This document shows positions 34,140-44,144 of a stretch of 64,000 bases of DNA, one piece after another. The number at the start of each line of letters is the position of its first letter. The stretch's first letter is position 1. Both the position numbers and the translations under genes were made by a program. The notes below the pieces were generated by a model that was not told the origin of the DNA, did not search any database, and saw only the letters and a list, made by a program, of their open reading frames with translations. The DNA is from Rhodanobacter sp. C03 (lineage in GTDB: Bacteria > Pseudomonadota > Gammaproteobacteria > Xanthomonadales > Rhodanobacteraceae). The stretch spans positions 1,116,001 through 1,180,000 of the forward strand of contig NZ_MUNT01000001.1 of the NCBI RefSeq assembly GCF_002001175.1. Direction: 5' to 3'.

Positions 34140-34868
34140 TCAGGCGATTGCGAGTCCGCGTAGCACCACGTCGTCTGCCGTCAGCCGCAGCACCGAGCCA
34201 TGTTCGTACCAGTCGCCGAGCACGATGCGCTCGGCCGGTTGGCCGTCGAGTTCGAAGGCGTGCACGGCCGGGCGATGCGTATGCCCGTGGATCAAGCGCA
34301 TCACGCCGGCCTTTCGCATGGTGTCGGCCACGGCTGCGGCATTCACATCCATGATGCTTTCCATCGTGCTGCCGGTATGTTTGCGGCTGTCCTCGCGCGC
34401 TTGGGTGGCCAAGGCGCGACGCGCTTCCAGCGGCATCGACAGGACCTGTGCCTGCCACTGCGGCGTGCGTACCTGTCGGCGCACGGCCTGGTAGGCGACG
34501 TCGTCGGTGCACAGCACGTCGCCATGCATCAGCAGGGTGGGATGACCCTGGATGTCGTGCACGGTGCCGTCGTCAAGCAGGGTCATGCCGGCACGCCGGG
34601 CGAACGTCTCGCCGAGCAGGAAGTCGCGGTTGCCGACCATGAAGTACACCGGCACACCGGCGTCGTGCACCGCACGGGTGGCGTCGGCGATGCGCCGCGG
34701 CAGTTCGGCGTCGTCGTCGTCGCCGAGCCACACTTCGACCAGGTCGCCGAGGATGTACAGCGCATCAGCGTGGCGAACCTCGTCGCTGGCCAGATAATTT
34801 TCGAACAGCGTGGTGATCTGTGGCCGGGCCGGATCCAGATGCAGGTCGGAGATGAACAGCGTTGCCAT
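34140..34868 (-). CDS. lpxH: UDP-2,3-diacylglucosamine diphosphatase
   Basis: The protein has 242 residues from ATG 34868; a TTG four codons earlier is in frame but less likely. It removes UMP in lipid A synthesis. Metallophosphatase motifs: FISDLHLDP, GDLVEVWLGDDD, GNRDFLLG, LMHGDVLCTDD and HGHTHRP. Peripheral inner-membrane enzyme. It follows the peptidyl-prolyl isomerase gene with an 8-base gap, an arrangement also known in related genomes. Confidence 0.95.
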   Translation of the reverse strand: MATLFISDLHLDPARPQITTLFENYLASDEVRHADALYILGDLVEVWLGDDDDAELPRRIADATRAVHDAGVPVYFMVGNRDFLLGETFARRAGMTLLDDGTVHDIQGHPTLLMHGDVLCTDDVAYQAVRRQVRTPQWQAQVLSMPLEARRALATQAREDSRKHTGSTMESIMDVNAAAVADTMRKAGVMRLIHGHTHRPAVHAFELDGQPAERIVLGDWYEHGSVLRLTADDVVLRGLAIA

Positions 34869-34876
34869 CGCGACGG

Positions 34877-35593
34877 TCAACCGTTGCCGCTGGGCTTGGC
34901 GGGCTTTCGGCCGGCCTTGGTGGCCGGTTTGGCAGCTGCTGGTGTCACTGCCGCAGGTGCCTTGGCGCTGGCGGCTGGAGCCGGTGCCTCCTCGCCGACG
35001 ACATGCGCGCTCTCGATCAGTACCAGCGGGTTCGGCACATCACCGGCGAACGGGCCGAGCGCGTGGGTGGGCATGGCGGCGATCTTGTCGACCACGTCCA
35101 TGCCCTTGGTCACCTTGCCGAACACGGTGTAGCCCCAGGTCAGGCCACTCTGGTTGCCGACGAAATCCAGCCGGCGGTTATCGACCAGGTTGAAGAAGAA
35201 CTGTGCGGTGCCGGAATTCGGATCGGCGCCGCGCGCGACGGCCAGCGTGCCGCGCAGGTTCGACAGGCCGTTGTCGGCTTCGCTGACGATCGCCGGACGT
35301 GTGCGCTTCGGCTGCAGGTCGCGCGTGTACAGGCCGCCCTGCACCAGATAACCGGGGATGGCCCGATGGATCAGGGTGCCGTCGTAGAAACCGTCGCGCA
35401 CGTACTGCAGGAAATTGGCCACGCTTTTCGGCGCCTTGTCCGGATACAGTTCCAGCGTGATGTTGCCCTGCGAGGTACGCAGCAGCACTTGCGGCGCCGG
35501 GGACGCGGTTGTCGCCGGCTTGGTGGTTTGTGCCGTCAGGGTCAACGGCAGGAGCAGGAGCAGGGCGGCGAGCAGGGACTTGAGCATGGGCAT
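34877..35593 (-). CDS. Periplasmic cyclophilin-type peptidyl-prolyl isomerase
   Basis: The protein has 238 residues from ATG 35593 (ATG 35587 also possible). A hydrophobic signal peptide (LLAALLLLLPLTLTAQ) is followed by a cyclophilin domain: VANFLQYVRDGFYDGTLIHRAIPGYLVQGG split across the active site, TAQFFFNL and YTVFGKVTKGMDVVDKI. After the domain comes an unusual Ala/Pro/Lys-rich tail of about 45 residues (AAAKPATKAGRKPAKP). It speeds proline isomerisation of exported proteins. It is translationally close to lpxH. Confidence 0.9.
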   Translation of the reverse strand: MPMLKSLLAALLLLLPLTLTAQTTKPATTASPAPQVLLRTSQGNITLELYPDKAPKSVANFLQYVRDGFYDGTLIHRAIPGYLVQGGLYTRDLQPKRTRPAIVSEADNGLSNLRGTLAVARGADPNSGTAQFFFNLVDNRRLDFVGNQSGLTWGYTVFGKVTKGMDVVDKIAAMPTHALGPFAGDVPNPLVLIESAHVVGEEAPAPAASAKAPAAVTPAAAKPATKAGRKPAKPSGNG

Positions 35594-35658
35594 CAGACAG
35601 TCTGGGCGTCCGTGCATGATACGCGGCTGCGGCATGGCTCAGGAAGACGAAGCTGCGA

Positions 35659-37176
35659 TCAGCTGGCAGAGAGTTCCAGCCGCAGTCCCAGTTCCGCCAT
35701 CGGCGCCTGTTCCTGTTGCAGGTCGGCTTCGCTGAGCGGATGCTGCTCAAGCCACGCGATCGGCAGGCTCAGTCGGAGGGACTTGCTGTTGGCGGCGAGC
35801 CGCATCGGCGGCAGCGACTCGGCACGACGGGCACGACGGAACAGCACCGCTACGCGTAGCAGTGCGGTGGTGTAGCGAGCCAACTGGCGATAGCGTTGTG
35901 GCAAGGCCATGATCACCGCCCGGTCCGGCTTGCGCCGGTGCATCTCGACCACGGCCGCGAGCAGTTGCTGCTCCTGCCGCGAGAAGCCGGCCAGGTCGGC
36001 ATGACGCAGGATGTAGGCGCCGTGGTGATGGTGCTGGCTGTGTGCGATGGCCAGGCCGATCTCGTGCACGCGTGATGCCCATGAAAGCCATTCGCGCGCA
36101 TCCGCGTCGAGCTTCCATGAGCGCGCAATCTGGTCGAACAGCATCAGCGCGGTCGACTCCACCCGTCGCGCCTGGGCGCGGTCGACGCCGTAGCGGGTGG
36201 CCAGTGCATCGATGCTGGCCGTACGCGGATCGCTGCCGCCGGCGCGGCCGAGCAGATCCCATAGCAGCCCTTCGCGCATCGAACTTTCGCACACGCGCAT
36301 GCGCTCGATGCCGAGCGCAGCGAACGCCGCCTCGAAGATCACCACGCCGCCGGCGATCACCGGTGCACGCTCCTCGACCAGGCCAGGCAGTTTGAGCGTG
36401 TCGATCTGGCCGTGTTCGATCAGCACGTCGCGCAGCGCAGCGAGCGAGGTCGGGGTGATGCCGTCGTCGGAGAATTTCATCGCCTGCACCACCGCACCGA
36501 TCGACTTGGCGGTGCCGGACGAACCAAAGGCATCCTGCCAGCCCGATTCGCGATAGTCCTCGGCAAACTGCTGCAGCAGCACGCCGATCTCGCTGCGCGC
36601 GCGCTGCCAGCGCTTGCGGTTGAGCTTGCCGCCGGGGAAGAAGCGCAGGGTCGAGGCGATGCAGCCGGCCTGCACGCTCTCGGTATGCAGCGGGGACAGT
36701 CCGCGGCCAATGATGAATTCGGTGCTGCCGCCGCCGACGTCGATCACCAGGCGCGGTTCGCGCGAGGCGGGCAGATCGTGGGCGGCACCGAGAAAGATCA
36801 AGCGCCCCTCCTCACGGCCGGAGACGATTTCGATTGGATGGCCGAGCGCTGCCTCGGCGGCGGTCAGGAACGTTTGCGGCGAGGCCAGCCGGCGCACCGT
36901 ATTGGTTGCCACCGCACGCACCCGGATCGTCGGCAGACCGGCGATGCGCTGGCCGAAACGAGCCAGACAATTCAGCGCGCGCGCGCGCCGTTCGGCATCC
37001 AGCGTGCCGTCGGCGCGCAGGCCGGCAGCCAGACGCACACTGTCGCGCAAACGGTCGATCACCCGTGGCTCGCCGTGTTCCATGCGTGCCACCACCATAT
37101 GGAAGCTGTTCGAGCCCATGTCCACCGCGGCGATCAGTTCGCCATCGCGGATCGGTGTCTGTTCGGCTGCACTCAC
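35659..37176 (-). CDS. ppx: Exopolyphosphatase (Ppx/GppA family)
   Basis: The protein has 505 residues from GTG 37176, chosen for its Shine-Dalgarno GGGAG seven bases away; an upstream ATG at 37215 lacks one. Two ASKHA domains: AAVDMGSNSFHMVVAR and LVIDVGGGSTEFIIG are the phosphate loops, followed by AGGVVIFEAAFAALG, then a C-terminal HD-like helical region (VHEIGLAIAHSQHHHHGAYI). It hydrolyses polyphosphate and possibly pppGpp. Its neighbour ppk makes the polymer, 67 bp away on the same strand. Confidence 0.92.
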   Translation of the reverse strand: MSAAEQTPIRDGELIAAVDMGSNSFHMVVARMEHGEPRVIDRLRDSVRLAAGLRADGTLDAERRARALNCLARFGQRIAGLPTIRVRAVATNTVRRLASPQTFLTAAEAALGHPIEIVSGREEGRLIFLGAAHDLPASREPRLVIDVGGGSTEFIIGRGLSPLHTESVQAGCIASTLRFFPGGKLNRKRWQRARSEIGVLLQQFAEDYRESGWQDAFGSSGTAKSIGAVVQAMKFSDDGITPTSLAALRDVLIEHGQIDTLKLPGLVEERAPVIAGGVVIFEAAFAALGIERMRVCESSMREGLLWDLLGRAGGSDPRTASIDALATRYGVDRAQARRVESTALMLFDQIARSWKLDADAREWLSWASRVHEIGLAIAHSQHHHHGAYILRHADLAGFSRQEQQLLAAVVEMHRRKPDRAVIMALPQRYRQLARYTTALLRVAVLFRRARRAESLPPMRLAANSKSLRLSLPIAWLEQHPLSEADLQQEQAPMAELGLRLELSAS

Positions 37177-37243
37177 GCCAAGACTCCCACGACGGTGAAG
37201 TGTGGATTCTCGCATGGGAGTACAGGCTGGATATGGAACCTGT

Positions 37244-39337
37244 TCATGGGCAGAACCGCTCGAGCAAGCCTTGCTGCGCACTGTAGGGCGGATTTTCGCC
37301 GGGTTCGGAGCGTACATAGCGACCATCGCTGCCGAGCAGCCACGCCTGGGTATTGTCGGCCAGGCCGTTGGCGAGGGTTTCCTCGAACACCCGCGCCGCC
37401 AGTTCGGGATCGAGGATCGGGAACGCCACCTCGATCCGCCGCATCAGGTTGCGTTCCATCCAGTCCGCACTGGCGCAATAGATTTCCGCATCACCGTCGT
37501 TGGCAAACCAGTACACCCGGCTGTGTTCGAGGAAGCGTCCGACGATCGAACGCACACGAATGCGTTCGGAAATGCCGGGCAGGCCAGGGCGCAGGGTGCA
37601 GGCACCGCGCACGATCAGATCGACCTCCACGCCGGCCTGCGAGGCGCGGTACAGCGCCTCGATCACGTGCGCCTCGTTCAACGCGTTGAGTTTGGCGACG
37701 ATGCGTGCCGGACGTCCGGCCTGCGCATGCGCGGTCTCACGCTCGATCTTCGCCATCACGCTGGTGTACAGCGTGAACGGCGAATGCAGCAGACGTTTCA
37801 GCTTGATCATCGGTCCCAGCCCCGACAGCTGCTGGAACACCTTGTGCAGATCCTCGCCGATCTCGGCATTCGCAGTCATCAGGCCGATATCGGTATAGGT
37901 ACGGCTGTTGAGCTGGTGGTAGTTGCCGGTGGACAGATGCACGTAGCGGCGCAGCAGCTCGCCTTCGCGGCGCACGATCAGCATCATCTTGGCGTGGGTC
38001 TTGAAACCGACCACGCCGTAGACCACCTGCACGCCGGCCTCCTGCAGCCGTGTCGCCAGGCGGATGTTGGCCTCCTCGTCGAAACGTGCGCGCAGCTCGA
38101 TCACCACGGTGACGTCTTTGCCGTTGCGTGCAGCCTCCACCAGCAGATCGACCAGCGGGGTGTCCTCGCCGGCGCGGTACAGCGTCTGCTTGATCGCCAG
38201 CACCTGCGGATCGGCGGTGGCCTGGCGCAGCAGGTCGATCACCGCGGCAAAGCTCTGGTACGGATGGTGCAGCAGCACGTCGCGTTGGCCGATCAGCTCG
38301 AATTTGTTGCGGCCGCTTTCGAGTGCTGCGGGCAGCTGCGAGTTGAAACGCGGGAACTTCAGTTCCGGGCGATCCAGCCAGTCGTAGAGCAGCCCGGCGC
38401 GGATGATGTTGACCGGGCCATCGCAGCGATACACATCGGTTTCCTCGAGCTGGAAGTTCTGGATCAGCATCGCGGTGATCGCCTGCGGGCAATCGTTGGC
38501 GATCTCCAGCCGCACCGGCCGCGCATAGCCGCGGCCGACCAGTTCCTCGCTGAGTGCGAGGGCCAGGTTCTGCACCTCGGCCTCCTCGACGATCAGCTCG
38601 CTGTTGCGGGTGACCCGGAACTGATACGAGCCGACCACCTTGAAGCCCGGAAACATCAGGTCGACGAAGGCTTGCAGCAGCTCGGCGAGGAACACGAAGT
38701 GTTCGCCCGGTCCGCTGACCTCGGCCGGCACCTTGATGATCCGCGGCAACGAGCGTGGTGCGCGCACCAGCGCCATGTGGCCCTCGTGGCCGAACGCATC
38801 GCGGCCCTTCAGCACCACCGCGATGTTCAGCGTCTTGTTGAGGATGCGCGGAAACGGATGCGCCGGATCCAGCCCCAGCGGCGACAGCACTGGGAGCACC
38901 TCATGCTCGAAATAACCCTGCAGCCAGCGACGCTGACGTGGGGTCCATTGCTTGCGGGTGAGGATGTGGATCTGCGCGGCATCCATCTGCGGGCGCAGCT
39001 GCTCCTGCCACGTTGCGTATTGCTCGGTGACCAGATCCAGTGCACGAGTGCGGATCCGCGCCAGCAATTCGCCGGAAGGCAGCCCATCCGGCCCGGGCGC
39101 GGCCGAGCCGAAGGCGTGGTGATGCTTGAGCATCGCCACCCGCACTTCGAAGAATTCGTCGAGATTGTTCGCCACGATGCTCAGGTAGCGGACCCGTTCC
39201 AGCAATGGCACGCCGGGATCGCGCGCCATCGCCAGCACGCGGAAATTGAATTCCAGCGCGGCCAGCTCGCGGCTGAAGTACAGGCCGGGGGCGCTCAGGT
39301 CGGGTGGGTTGGGCGACGCGGGGGATGGTTGATGCAT
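37244..39337 (-). CDS. ppk1: Polyphosphate kinase 1
   Basis: The protein has 697 residues and makes polyphosphate from ATP. The catalytic histidine H448 lies in GFKTHAKMMLI. Other marks: FSRELAALEFNFRVL at the N-terminus, LLHHPYQSF, AIKQTLYRAGEDTP, HLSTGNYHQLNS and ADWMERNLMRRIE. It precedes ppx in the transcription direction and follows phoB-phoR, so polyphosphate turnover and phosphate sensing are grouped. Confidence 0.97.
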   Translation of the reverse strand: MHQPSPASPNPPDLSAPGLYFSRELAALEFNFRVLAMARDPGVPLLERVRYLSIVANNLDEFFEVRVAMLKHHHAFGSAAPGPDGLPSGELLARIRTRALDLVTEQYATWQEQLRPQMDAAQIHILTRKQWTPRQRRWLQGYFEHEVLPVLSPLGLDPAHPFPRILNKTLNIAVVLKGRDAFGHEGHMALVRAPRSLPRIIKVPAEVSGPGEHFVFLAELLQAFVDLMFPGFKVVGSYQFRVTRNSELIVEEAEVQNLALALSEELVGRGYARPVRLEIANDCPQAITAMLIQNFQLEETDVYRCDGPVNIIRAGLLYDWLDRPELKFPRFNSQLPAALESGRNKFELIGQRDVLLHHPYQSFAAVIDLLRQATADPQVLAIKQTLYRAGEDTPLVDLLVEAARNGKDVTVVIELRARFDEEANIRLATRLQEAGVQVVYGVVGFKTHAKMMLIVRREGELLRRYVHLSTGNYHQLNSRTYTDIGLMTANAEIGEDLHKVFQQLSGLGPMIKLKRLLHSPFTLYTSVMAKIERETAHAQAGRPARIVAKLNALNEAHVIEALYRASQAGVEVDLIVRGACTLRPGLPGISERIRVRSIVGRFLEHSRVYWFANDGDAEIYCASADWMERNLMRRIEVAFPILDPELAARVFEETLANGLADNTQAWLLGSDGRYVRSEPGENPPYSAQQGLLERFCP

Positions 39338-39372
39338 GGGTCATTCTGGCCCAAGGCGCAGGCCAAGGAAAC

Positions 39373-40641
39373 TTAGCCCTCGTCGCTGCCACCTGGCAGC
39401 AGCAAACGCGCGTGGCCGAAATGGCAGGCGAAGGTTGAACCCACGCCCGGCGCGCTCTCGATCCGCAATTGCGCCTGATGCAGGTTCAGCACGTGCTTGA
39501 CGATCGACAGCCCCAGCCCGGTACCACCGCTGTCGCGCGAGCGGCTGGAGGAGATCCGGTAGAAGCGCTCGGTGAGTCGGGCCAGGTGCGAGGCCGGAAT
39601 GCCGAAACCGGTATCGCTGACCGAGTACACCGCACCATCCGGTGTGCGCTGCCAGCGGATCGCGATGCTGCCGCCGGTGGGCGTGTAGCGCACCGCATTG
39701 CTGACCAGGTTTGACAGCGCGCTGTGCAGATCCTTCGGCGAACCGAGCAGATCGGCTTCGGCAGTCGATTCGAGCGTGATCTCGTGACGCCCCTGACTCA
39801 GCGCCTCGGCTTCCTTGCGCACGGTGGCCAGCAGCGGTGCCATCAGCACCCGTTCGTCGACGATCTGGTGCTGTGTTTCCAGTCGCGACAGGGCGAGCAG
39901 ATCTTCGACGATCTGGCCCATCCGCTTCGACTGTGCGCGCATCTCGCTCAGCACCGGCGCCAGCTCGGGCACATCTTCCGGATCGATCAGTTCGAGGTAG
40001 CCGTGGATCACCGTCAACGGCGTGCGCAACTCATGCGAGACATTGGCGACGAAGTCGCGCCGGACCTGTTCGAGCCGGTTCAGATGGCTGATGTCGCGCG
40101 CCAGCAACAACTGCTGGCGGCGTCCGAACGGCAGCATGCTGACATTGAGCTGGCAGTTGGGATGGCCCGGCGCGGCCACGTCGTTGAGTGGTTCCTCGGT
40201 GCCATCACGCAACCAGTCGGACAGATCCGACGTGGCCAGCCGTTGTTGCAGCAGAACGCCGCGATCCATCGGTCGGCGCAGCCCGAGCAGGTTCTCGGCG
40301 GCATGATTGAACCAGCGCACCTGCTGATCCTGATCGAGCAGTACCACGGCGTCAGGCAACTGGCTGGCGGCGTTGCGCAAGTCGCGCAGACTGGAGGCAA
40401 TGCGGCGGGAACGCGTCATGAAACGGTCATGCTGAAGAGGGCTGGCGGAAGCCGGTGCCGCCATCATGGGCTGCGCTTGATGACGGATTCGGGTCAGCAG
40501 CAAGACGACTTCCGCCAGCGCGACCAGGGCGACTCCGCTGGCGACATGGCCATGCACGAGCCAACCCAGCAGGCCACCCGCAAGCAAGGCAGTCGCGAGG
40601 GCTGCCGGCAATTTCCATGTGGATGTTGCAGATTGGGCCAT
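39373..40641 (-). CDS. phoR: Phosphate regulon sensor histidine kinase
   Basis: The protein has 422 residues. Two N-terminal helices with almost no periplasmic loop (LATALLAGGLLGWLV and GVALVALAEVVLLL) are followed by a PAS domain (about 93-185), HisKA with H203 in FVANVSHELRTPL, and HATPase (NLVSNAVRYTP, DTGFGIP, GGTGLGLSIVKHV). This is the PhoR layout. It is downstream of phoB on the same strand. Confidence 0.94.
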   Translation of the reverse strand: MAQSATSTWKLPAALATALLAGGLLGWLVHGHVASGVALVALAEVVLLLTRIRHQAQPMMAAPASASPLQHDRFMTRSRRIASSLRDLRNAASQLPDAVVLLDQDQQVRWFNHAAENLLGLRRPMDRGVLLQQRLATSDLSDWLRDGTEEPLNDVAAPGHPNCQLNVSMLPFGRRQQLLLARDISHLNRLEQVRRDFVANVSHELRTPLTVIHGYLELIDPEDVPELAPVLSEMRAQSKRMGQIVEDLLALSRLETQHQIVDERVLMAPLLATVRKEAEALSQGRHEITLESTAEADLLGSPKDLHSALSNLVSNAVRYTPTGGSIAIRWQRTPDGAVYSVSDTGFGIPASHLARLTERFYRISSSRSRDSGGTGLGLSIVKHVLNLHQAQLRIESAPGVGSTFACHFGHARLLLPGGSDEG

Positions 40642-40723
40642 GCGGACGGAGTGCCGGTGGGCTCAAGGTGGCGGGAAGCCAGCATCGGCAAAAGCGCCTC
40701 CCACCGCAAGCCCGTTGTGCGGG

Positions 40724-41413
40724 TCAGGCGCTCAGCGAGAAGCGGTAGCCGGTACCGCGCACGGTCTGCACCATGTCGTCGAGCTTCCATGGCTCCAGCG
40801 TCTTGCGCAGGCGGCGGATATGCACGTCGACCGTGCGTTCTTCCACATACACGCTGCCACCCCACACATGGTCGAGCAGCTGCGTGCGCGAATAGACGCG
40901 TTCGGGATGAGTCATGAAGAAATACAGCAGGCGGTATTCGGTCGGGCCGATCGGTACCGGTTCGTCGCCGGCGAACACGCGGTGCGCGGGGCCGTCGATG
41001 CGCAGGTTGCCCAGTTCGACCATGCCGGAACCGTCGTCGCCCTGGCTGCGCCGCAGCACCGCCTTGATCCGCGCGACGAGCTCGCGGGTGGAGAAGGGCT
41101 TCACCACGTAGTCGTCGACACCAGCCTCCAGGCCGTTGACGCGGTCCATCTCCTCACCGCGCGCGGTAAGCATGATGATCGGAATCTCGCGGCTGAGCTC
41201 TTCCTTGCGCAGGCGCCGGGCCAGCTCCAGCCCGCTGGTGCCCGGCAGCATCCAGTCGAGCAGGATCAGGTCGGGTACTTGTTCGGAGATCGCCAGCTGG
41301 GCGGCACGGGCATCGGCTGCCTGCATCGCGTCCATGCCGGCCTTGCGCAGGGCAAACGCGATCATTTCGCGGATTGATACTTCGTCTTCTACGATCAGGA
41401 TGCGTTTGTGCAC
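40724..41413 (-). CDS. phoB: Phosphate regulon response regulator
   Basis: The protein has 229 residues when read from GTG 41413, which gives the family N-terminus [10 protein letters not shown]; the frame stays open upstream to an ATG at 41479. Receiver D53 in [12 protein letters not shown] in [16 protein letters not shown]. The winged-helix output domain ends [13 protein letters not shown] and [10 protein letters not shown]. It activates phosphate-starvation genes after phosphorylation by PhoR. No convincing Pho box was seen upstream. Confidence 0.93.
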   Translation of the reverse strand: MHKRILIVEDEVSIREMIAFALRKAGMDAMQAADARAAQLAISEQVPDLILLDWMLPGTSGLELARRLRKEELSREIPIIMLTARGEEMDRVNGLEAGVDDYVVKPFSTRELVARIKAVLRRSQGDDGSGMVELGNLRIDGPAHRVFAGDEPVPIGPTEYRLLYFFMTHPERVYSRTQLLDHVWGGSVYVEERTVDVHIRRLRKTLEPWKLDDMVQTVRGTGYRFSLSA

Positions 41414-41495
41414 GCCGTGGTCTGCCGGTGGCTTATGACGAAGATATTGCAGCGCATGAATGTTACGCGTCGATGACATCCATGCTAGCAGGGTG

Positions 41496-43178
41496 TCATG
41501 CAGGCGGGCCGCCGGCGCCGAAGCAGAGCCGGCCATCGCACGGGTTCAGTGATTGCCACTGCTGTTGACCGTCCGGGCTGTCGTCGGTCTTGATCCTGCG
41601 TTTGTGCAGCTCCAGCACCAGCGGGGTCAGCTCGGCGATGCGCGCCTGGATACGCACGCGTGCGTAGTAGTCCAGATCGTCGCGCTTGAGCAGTCGCTTG
41701 AGTTGTTCCATCGCGTCGAACGGGCGACCGGAGTAATAGCTGGCATCGGCAAAGGCCTCGCCGGCACGGATGTTGTCGCCGGCCTTGTCGCTGGCGCGGG
41801 CGTAGGCGCTGTAGATTTCCGGCTCGCTGGCGTTGTCCAGCAGCGGTCGCAGCAGGCTTGCTGCCTGGCGCGCCTGGCTGGTGTCGCCGCCATTTGTGAG
41901 TGCTTCGGCGTAGGCCAGCGCCACCGCGCGGTTGCGCGGCGACTGCGCATTGAGATCGCTGTAGCTGACCAGTGCGGCGGCGCGCTGGCCGGCCTGCAGC
42001 CGGGCATCGGCCAGTGCCAGGCGCAGGATCAGGTTGTCCGGGTACGACTTCAGCAACGGCTGCAGCTGATCGATCGCCAGCGCACCGCGACCGCTGCGGG
42101 TGAGCGCCAGCGCGTAGCCGTAACGATTCGCGGTGGTGTCGAAGCCGTGCTGATTCTGCAGGCTGGATGCGTAGAAGAGCGCCAGCTTGGGGGCGTCGCC
42201 GGCCAGTACGCGCACGCGCTCGCGCATCAGTGCCCAAGTGTCCTTGCGATCGGCCGATGCCAATGGCTGAGTCAGTGCGCTGGGATCCTTGACGAACGGG
42301 ATGGGTGCGGTGCTCTTTTCCCACTGGGTGCGATCCATGCCGCTGCTGGACGGCCGCAGCTTCTGCGCCGCGATCAGGGCACCGGCGCGCGCCTTGGCGT
42401 CGCTGATGCGTGCGGTCGTCACCGGATGGGTCTGCAGCAGGGCGGGCACGTCTTCGCCACCCGCGCCCGTGCTCATGACGTCTTCCATGCGCTGGAAGAA
42501 GTCGGCCATCGCATTCGGGTCGAAATCGGCATTGGCCAGCGTCTGGATGCCGACGCGGTCGGCCTCGATCTCGTCGTGGCGGGTGAAATTGATCGATTTC
42601 TGCGCAATCAGGCCCTGGCCACCCGCGAGCACCGCCATGGATGCGTCACCGCTGTGGCCACCGGCACCGGCGGCGATTGCGCCAAGCAGCACGAGTGCCA
42701 TCAGCGGCGCATCCTTCTTGGAATCCTCGAACGCGCGCTGCAGGTGGTTCTGCGTGATATGGCCGATCTCGTGGGCGATCACGCCGGCCAGCTCACTCTC
42801 GTTCTGGGTGATCGTGATCAGGCCCGAATTCACCGCGATGTAACCGCCAGGCGCGGCGAAGGCATTGATCTCGGGGTCTTTCACGATGAAGAACGCGAAG
42901 TGATCCTTCGGCTTGTCGCAGTTGGCGACCAGCCGGTAGCCGAGGTCGTTGATGTAGTCGTCCAGCAACGGGTCGTCCACCACCATGTCCAGTGCGCGCA
43001 TCTGGCGCAGCATGGAGGCGCCGTAATCCTGCGCCTCCTGCGGCGAGATCAGCGCATTCGCGGAGCTGCCCAGATCCGGCAGGCGCACGTCCTGCTGTGC
43101 GCTGGCGGCACAGGCCAGCCCGGCGGTGATCAGAGCCGCCAGCAGGCGTGGCGCGGGTCGTCGTGGTGTCATGGTCAT
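41496..43178 (-). CDS. bepA: BepA-like periplasmic M48 metalloprotease with TPR domain
   Basis: The protein has 560 residues with a signal peptide (1-28, ending ASAQQ). Zinc motif HEIGH at 136-140; the third ligand is probably in [11 protein letters not shown] (about 205). The C-terminal half (about 310-540) is made of TPR helices. In E. coli BepA repairs or degrades misassembled LptD and BAM components. The domain order and length match the family. It lies upstream of phoB on the same strand but with its own gap. Confidence 0.9.
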   Translation of the reverse strand: MTMTPRRPAPRLLAALITAGLACAASAQQDVRLPDLGSSANALISPQEAQDYGASMLRQMRALDMVVDDPLLDDYINDLGYRLVANCDKPKDHFAFFIVKDPEINAFAAPGGYIAVNSGLITITQNESELAGVIAHEIGHITQNHLQRAFEDSKKDAPLMALVLLGAIAAGAGGHSGDASMAVLAGGQGLIAQKSINFTRHDEIEADRVGIQTLANADFDPNAMADFFQRMEDVMSTGAGGEDVPALLQTHPVTTARISDAKARAGALIAAQKLRPSSSGMDRTQWEKSTAPIPFVKDPSALTQPLASADRKDTWALMRERVRVLAGDAPKLALFYASSLQNQHGFDTTANRYGYALALTRSGRGALAIDQLQPLLKSYPDNLILRLALADARLQAGQRAAALVSYSDLNAQSPRNRAVALAYAEALTNGGDTSQARQAASLLRPLLDNASEPEIYSAYARASDKAGDNIRAGEAFADASYYSGRPFDAMEQLKRLLKRDDLDYYARVRIQARIAELTPLVLELHKRRIKTDDSPDGQQQWQSLNPCDGRLCFGAGGPPA

Positions 43179-43293
43179 GGGTAGGCGACAATAGCACTGT
43201 GACCGCGGCTGGCGTCGCCGGTTCAGTACTTGAGAGGCTGGCTGGCGTCCCCATCTTGATGGCGGTCTTTACCCGTTGTCCCGGAGTGTTGTG

Positions 43294-43557
43294 ATGTCGA
43301 AGATCGAGGTCTATTCCACCGCCGTATGCCCGTACTGCGTGGCCGCCAAGAACCTGCTCAAGTCGAAGGGACTGGCGTGGAGCGAGGTCCGCGTCGATAC
43401 CGATCCGGTCCAGCGCGATGCCATGCTGGCGCGCAGTGGCGGGCACCGCACGGTGCCGCAGATCTTCATCAACGACCAGTTCGTGGGCGGCTATGACGAG
43501 CTGGTGGCCGCCGACCGCAGCGGCAAGTTGACGCAATTGCTGGAGCAAGGCGCATGA
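43294..43557 (+). CDS. grxC: Glutaredoxin 3
   Basis: The protein has 87 residues from ATG 43294 with GGAG upstream. Dithiol active site CPYC at 12-15, TVPQIFI cis-proline loop and GGYDEL glutathione-binding loop. It overlaps the next gene by ATGA, coupling it to an AhpD-like protein. Confidence 0.95.
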   Translation: MSKIEVYSTAVCPYCVAAKNLLKSKGLAWSEVRVDTDPVQRDAMLARSGGHRTVPQIFINDQFVGGYDELVAADRSGKLTQLLEQGA

Positions 43558-43934
43558 GCGACAAACTCGCCGAATTCACCGCGTTCCGCCAGCGCATGAA
43601 CGAGCGCATCCTGGCCGAGGACAACCAGGTCGTGCGGCGTTTCTTTGCGCTGGATACGCAGACCTACAAGGCCGGCGCGCTGGACGTGAAGACCAAGGAG
43701 ATGCTCGGCCTGGTCGCCTCGCTGGTACTGCGTTGCGACGACTGCATCAGTTACCACGTGGCGCAGTGCAAGGAAGCCGGCGTCGAGCGCGATGCGTTCT
43801 TCGAGGTATTCAGCGTCGGTCTGGTGGTGGGTGGCTCGATCGTGATACCGCATCTGCGCCGCGCGGTGGATCTGCTCGACCAGCTTGAGTCGGGCAGCGA
43901 AAGCGACAAGACCGCCTGCGCCGATCACGCCTGA
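43554..43934 (+). CDS. Carboxymuconolactone decarboxylase/AhpD-like protein
   Basis: The protein has 126 residues with the CMD fold: KTKEMLGLVASLVLRCDDCISYH contains a CxxC plus His (C-D-D-C-x3-H), the peroxidase-type active site of AhpD proteins. Coupling to a glutaredoxin by a 4-bp overlap suggests that the glutaredoxin keeps its cysteines reduced. True substrate unknown; it may detoxify peroxides. Confidence 0.85.
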   Translation: MSDKLAEFTAFRQRMNERILAEDNQVVRRFFALDTQTYKAGALDVKTKEMLGLVASLVLRCDDCISYHVAQCKEAGVERDAFFEVFSVGLVVGGSIVIPHLRRAVDLLDQLESGSESDKTACADHA

Positions 43935-44144
43935 GCCGACACTTCAGCGGATAACCGGACGATCGCGTCATCGCATGATCGTCTGCGGCTTTTCGCAATG
44001 CTGCGTGCGAGTATTTGCAACGCCTTGCTAGGCCTTCGCCCTGTTCGCGTCGCGCTGCATCGGGGATAATTGGCCGGTTTCAGCACGTGCCCGTTTCTCT
44101 TCCGCACGTGCTGCTCGTCAGTTTCCGCTATCAGGAGTTCCCCC

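Noticed and set aside
37202..39376. 724-codon plus-strand frame
   Set aside because: Antisense to ppk1, with no family motifs and an antisense-like composition. The same applies to 13130-14797, 41553-43184 and 54726-56885.
41414..41495. Pho box upstream of phoB
   Set aside because: TGTCATC occurs once, but the second direct repeat at the required spacing is not convincing.
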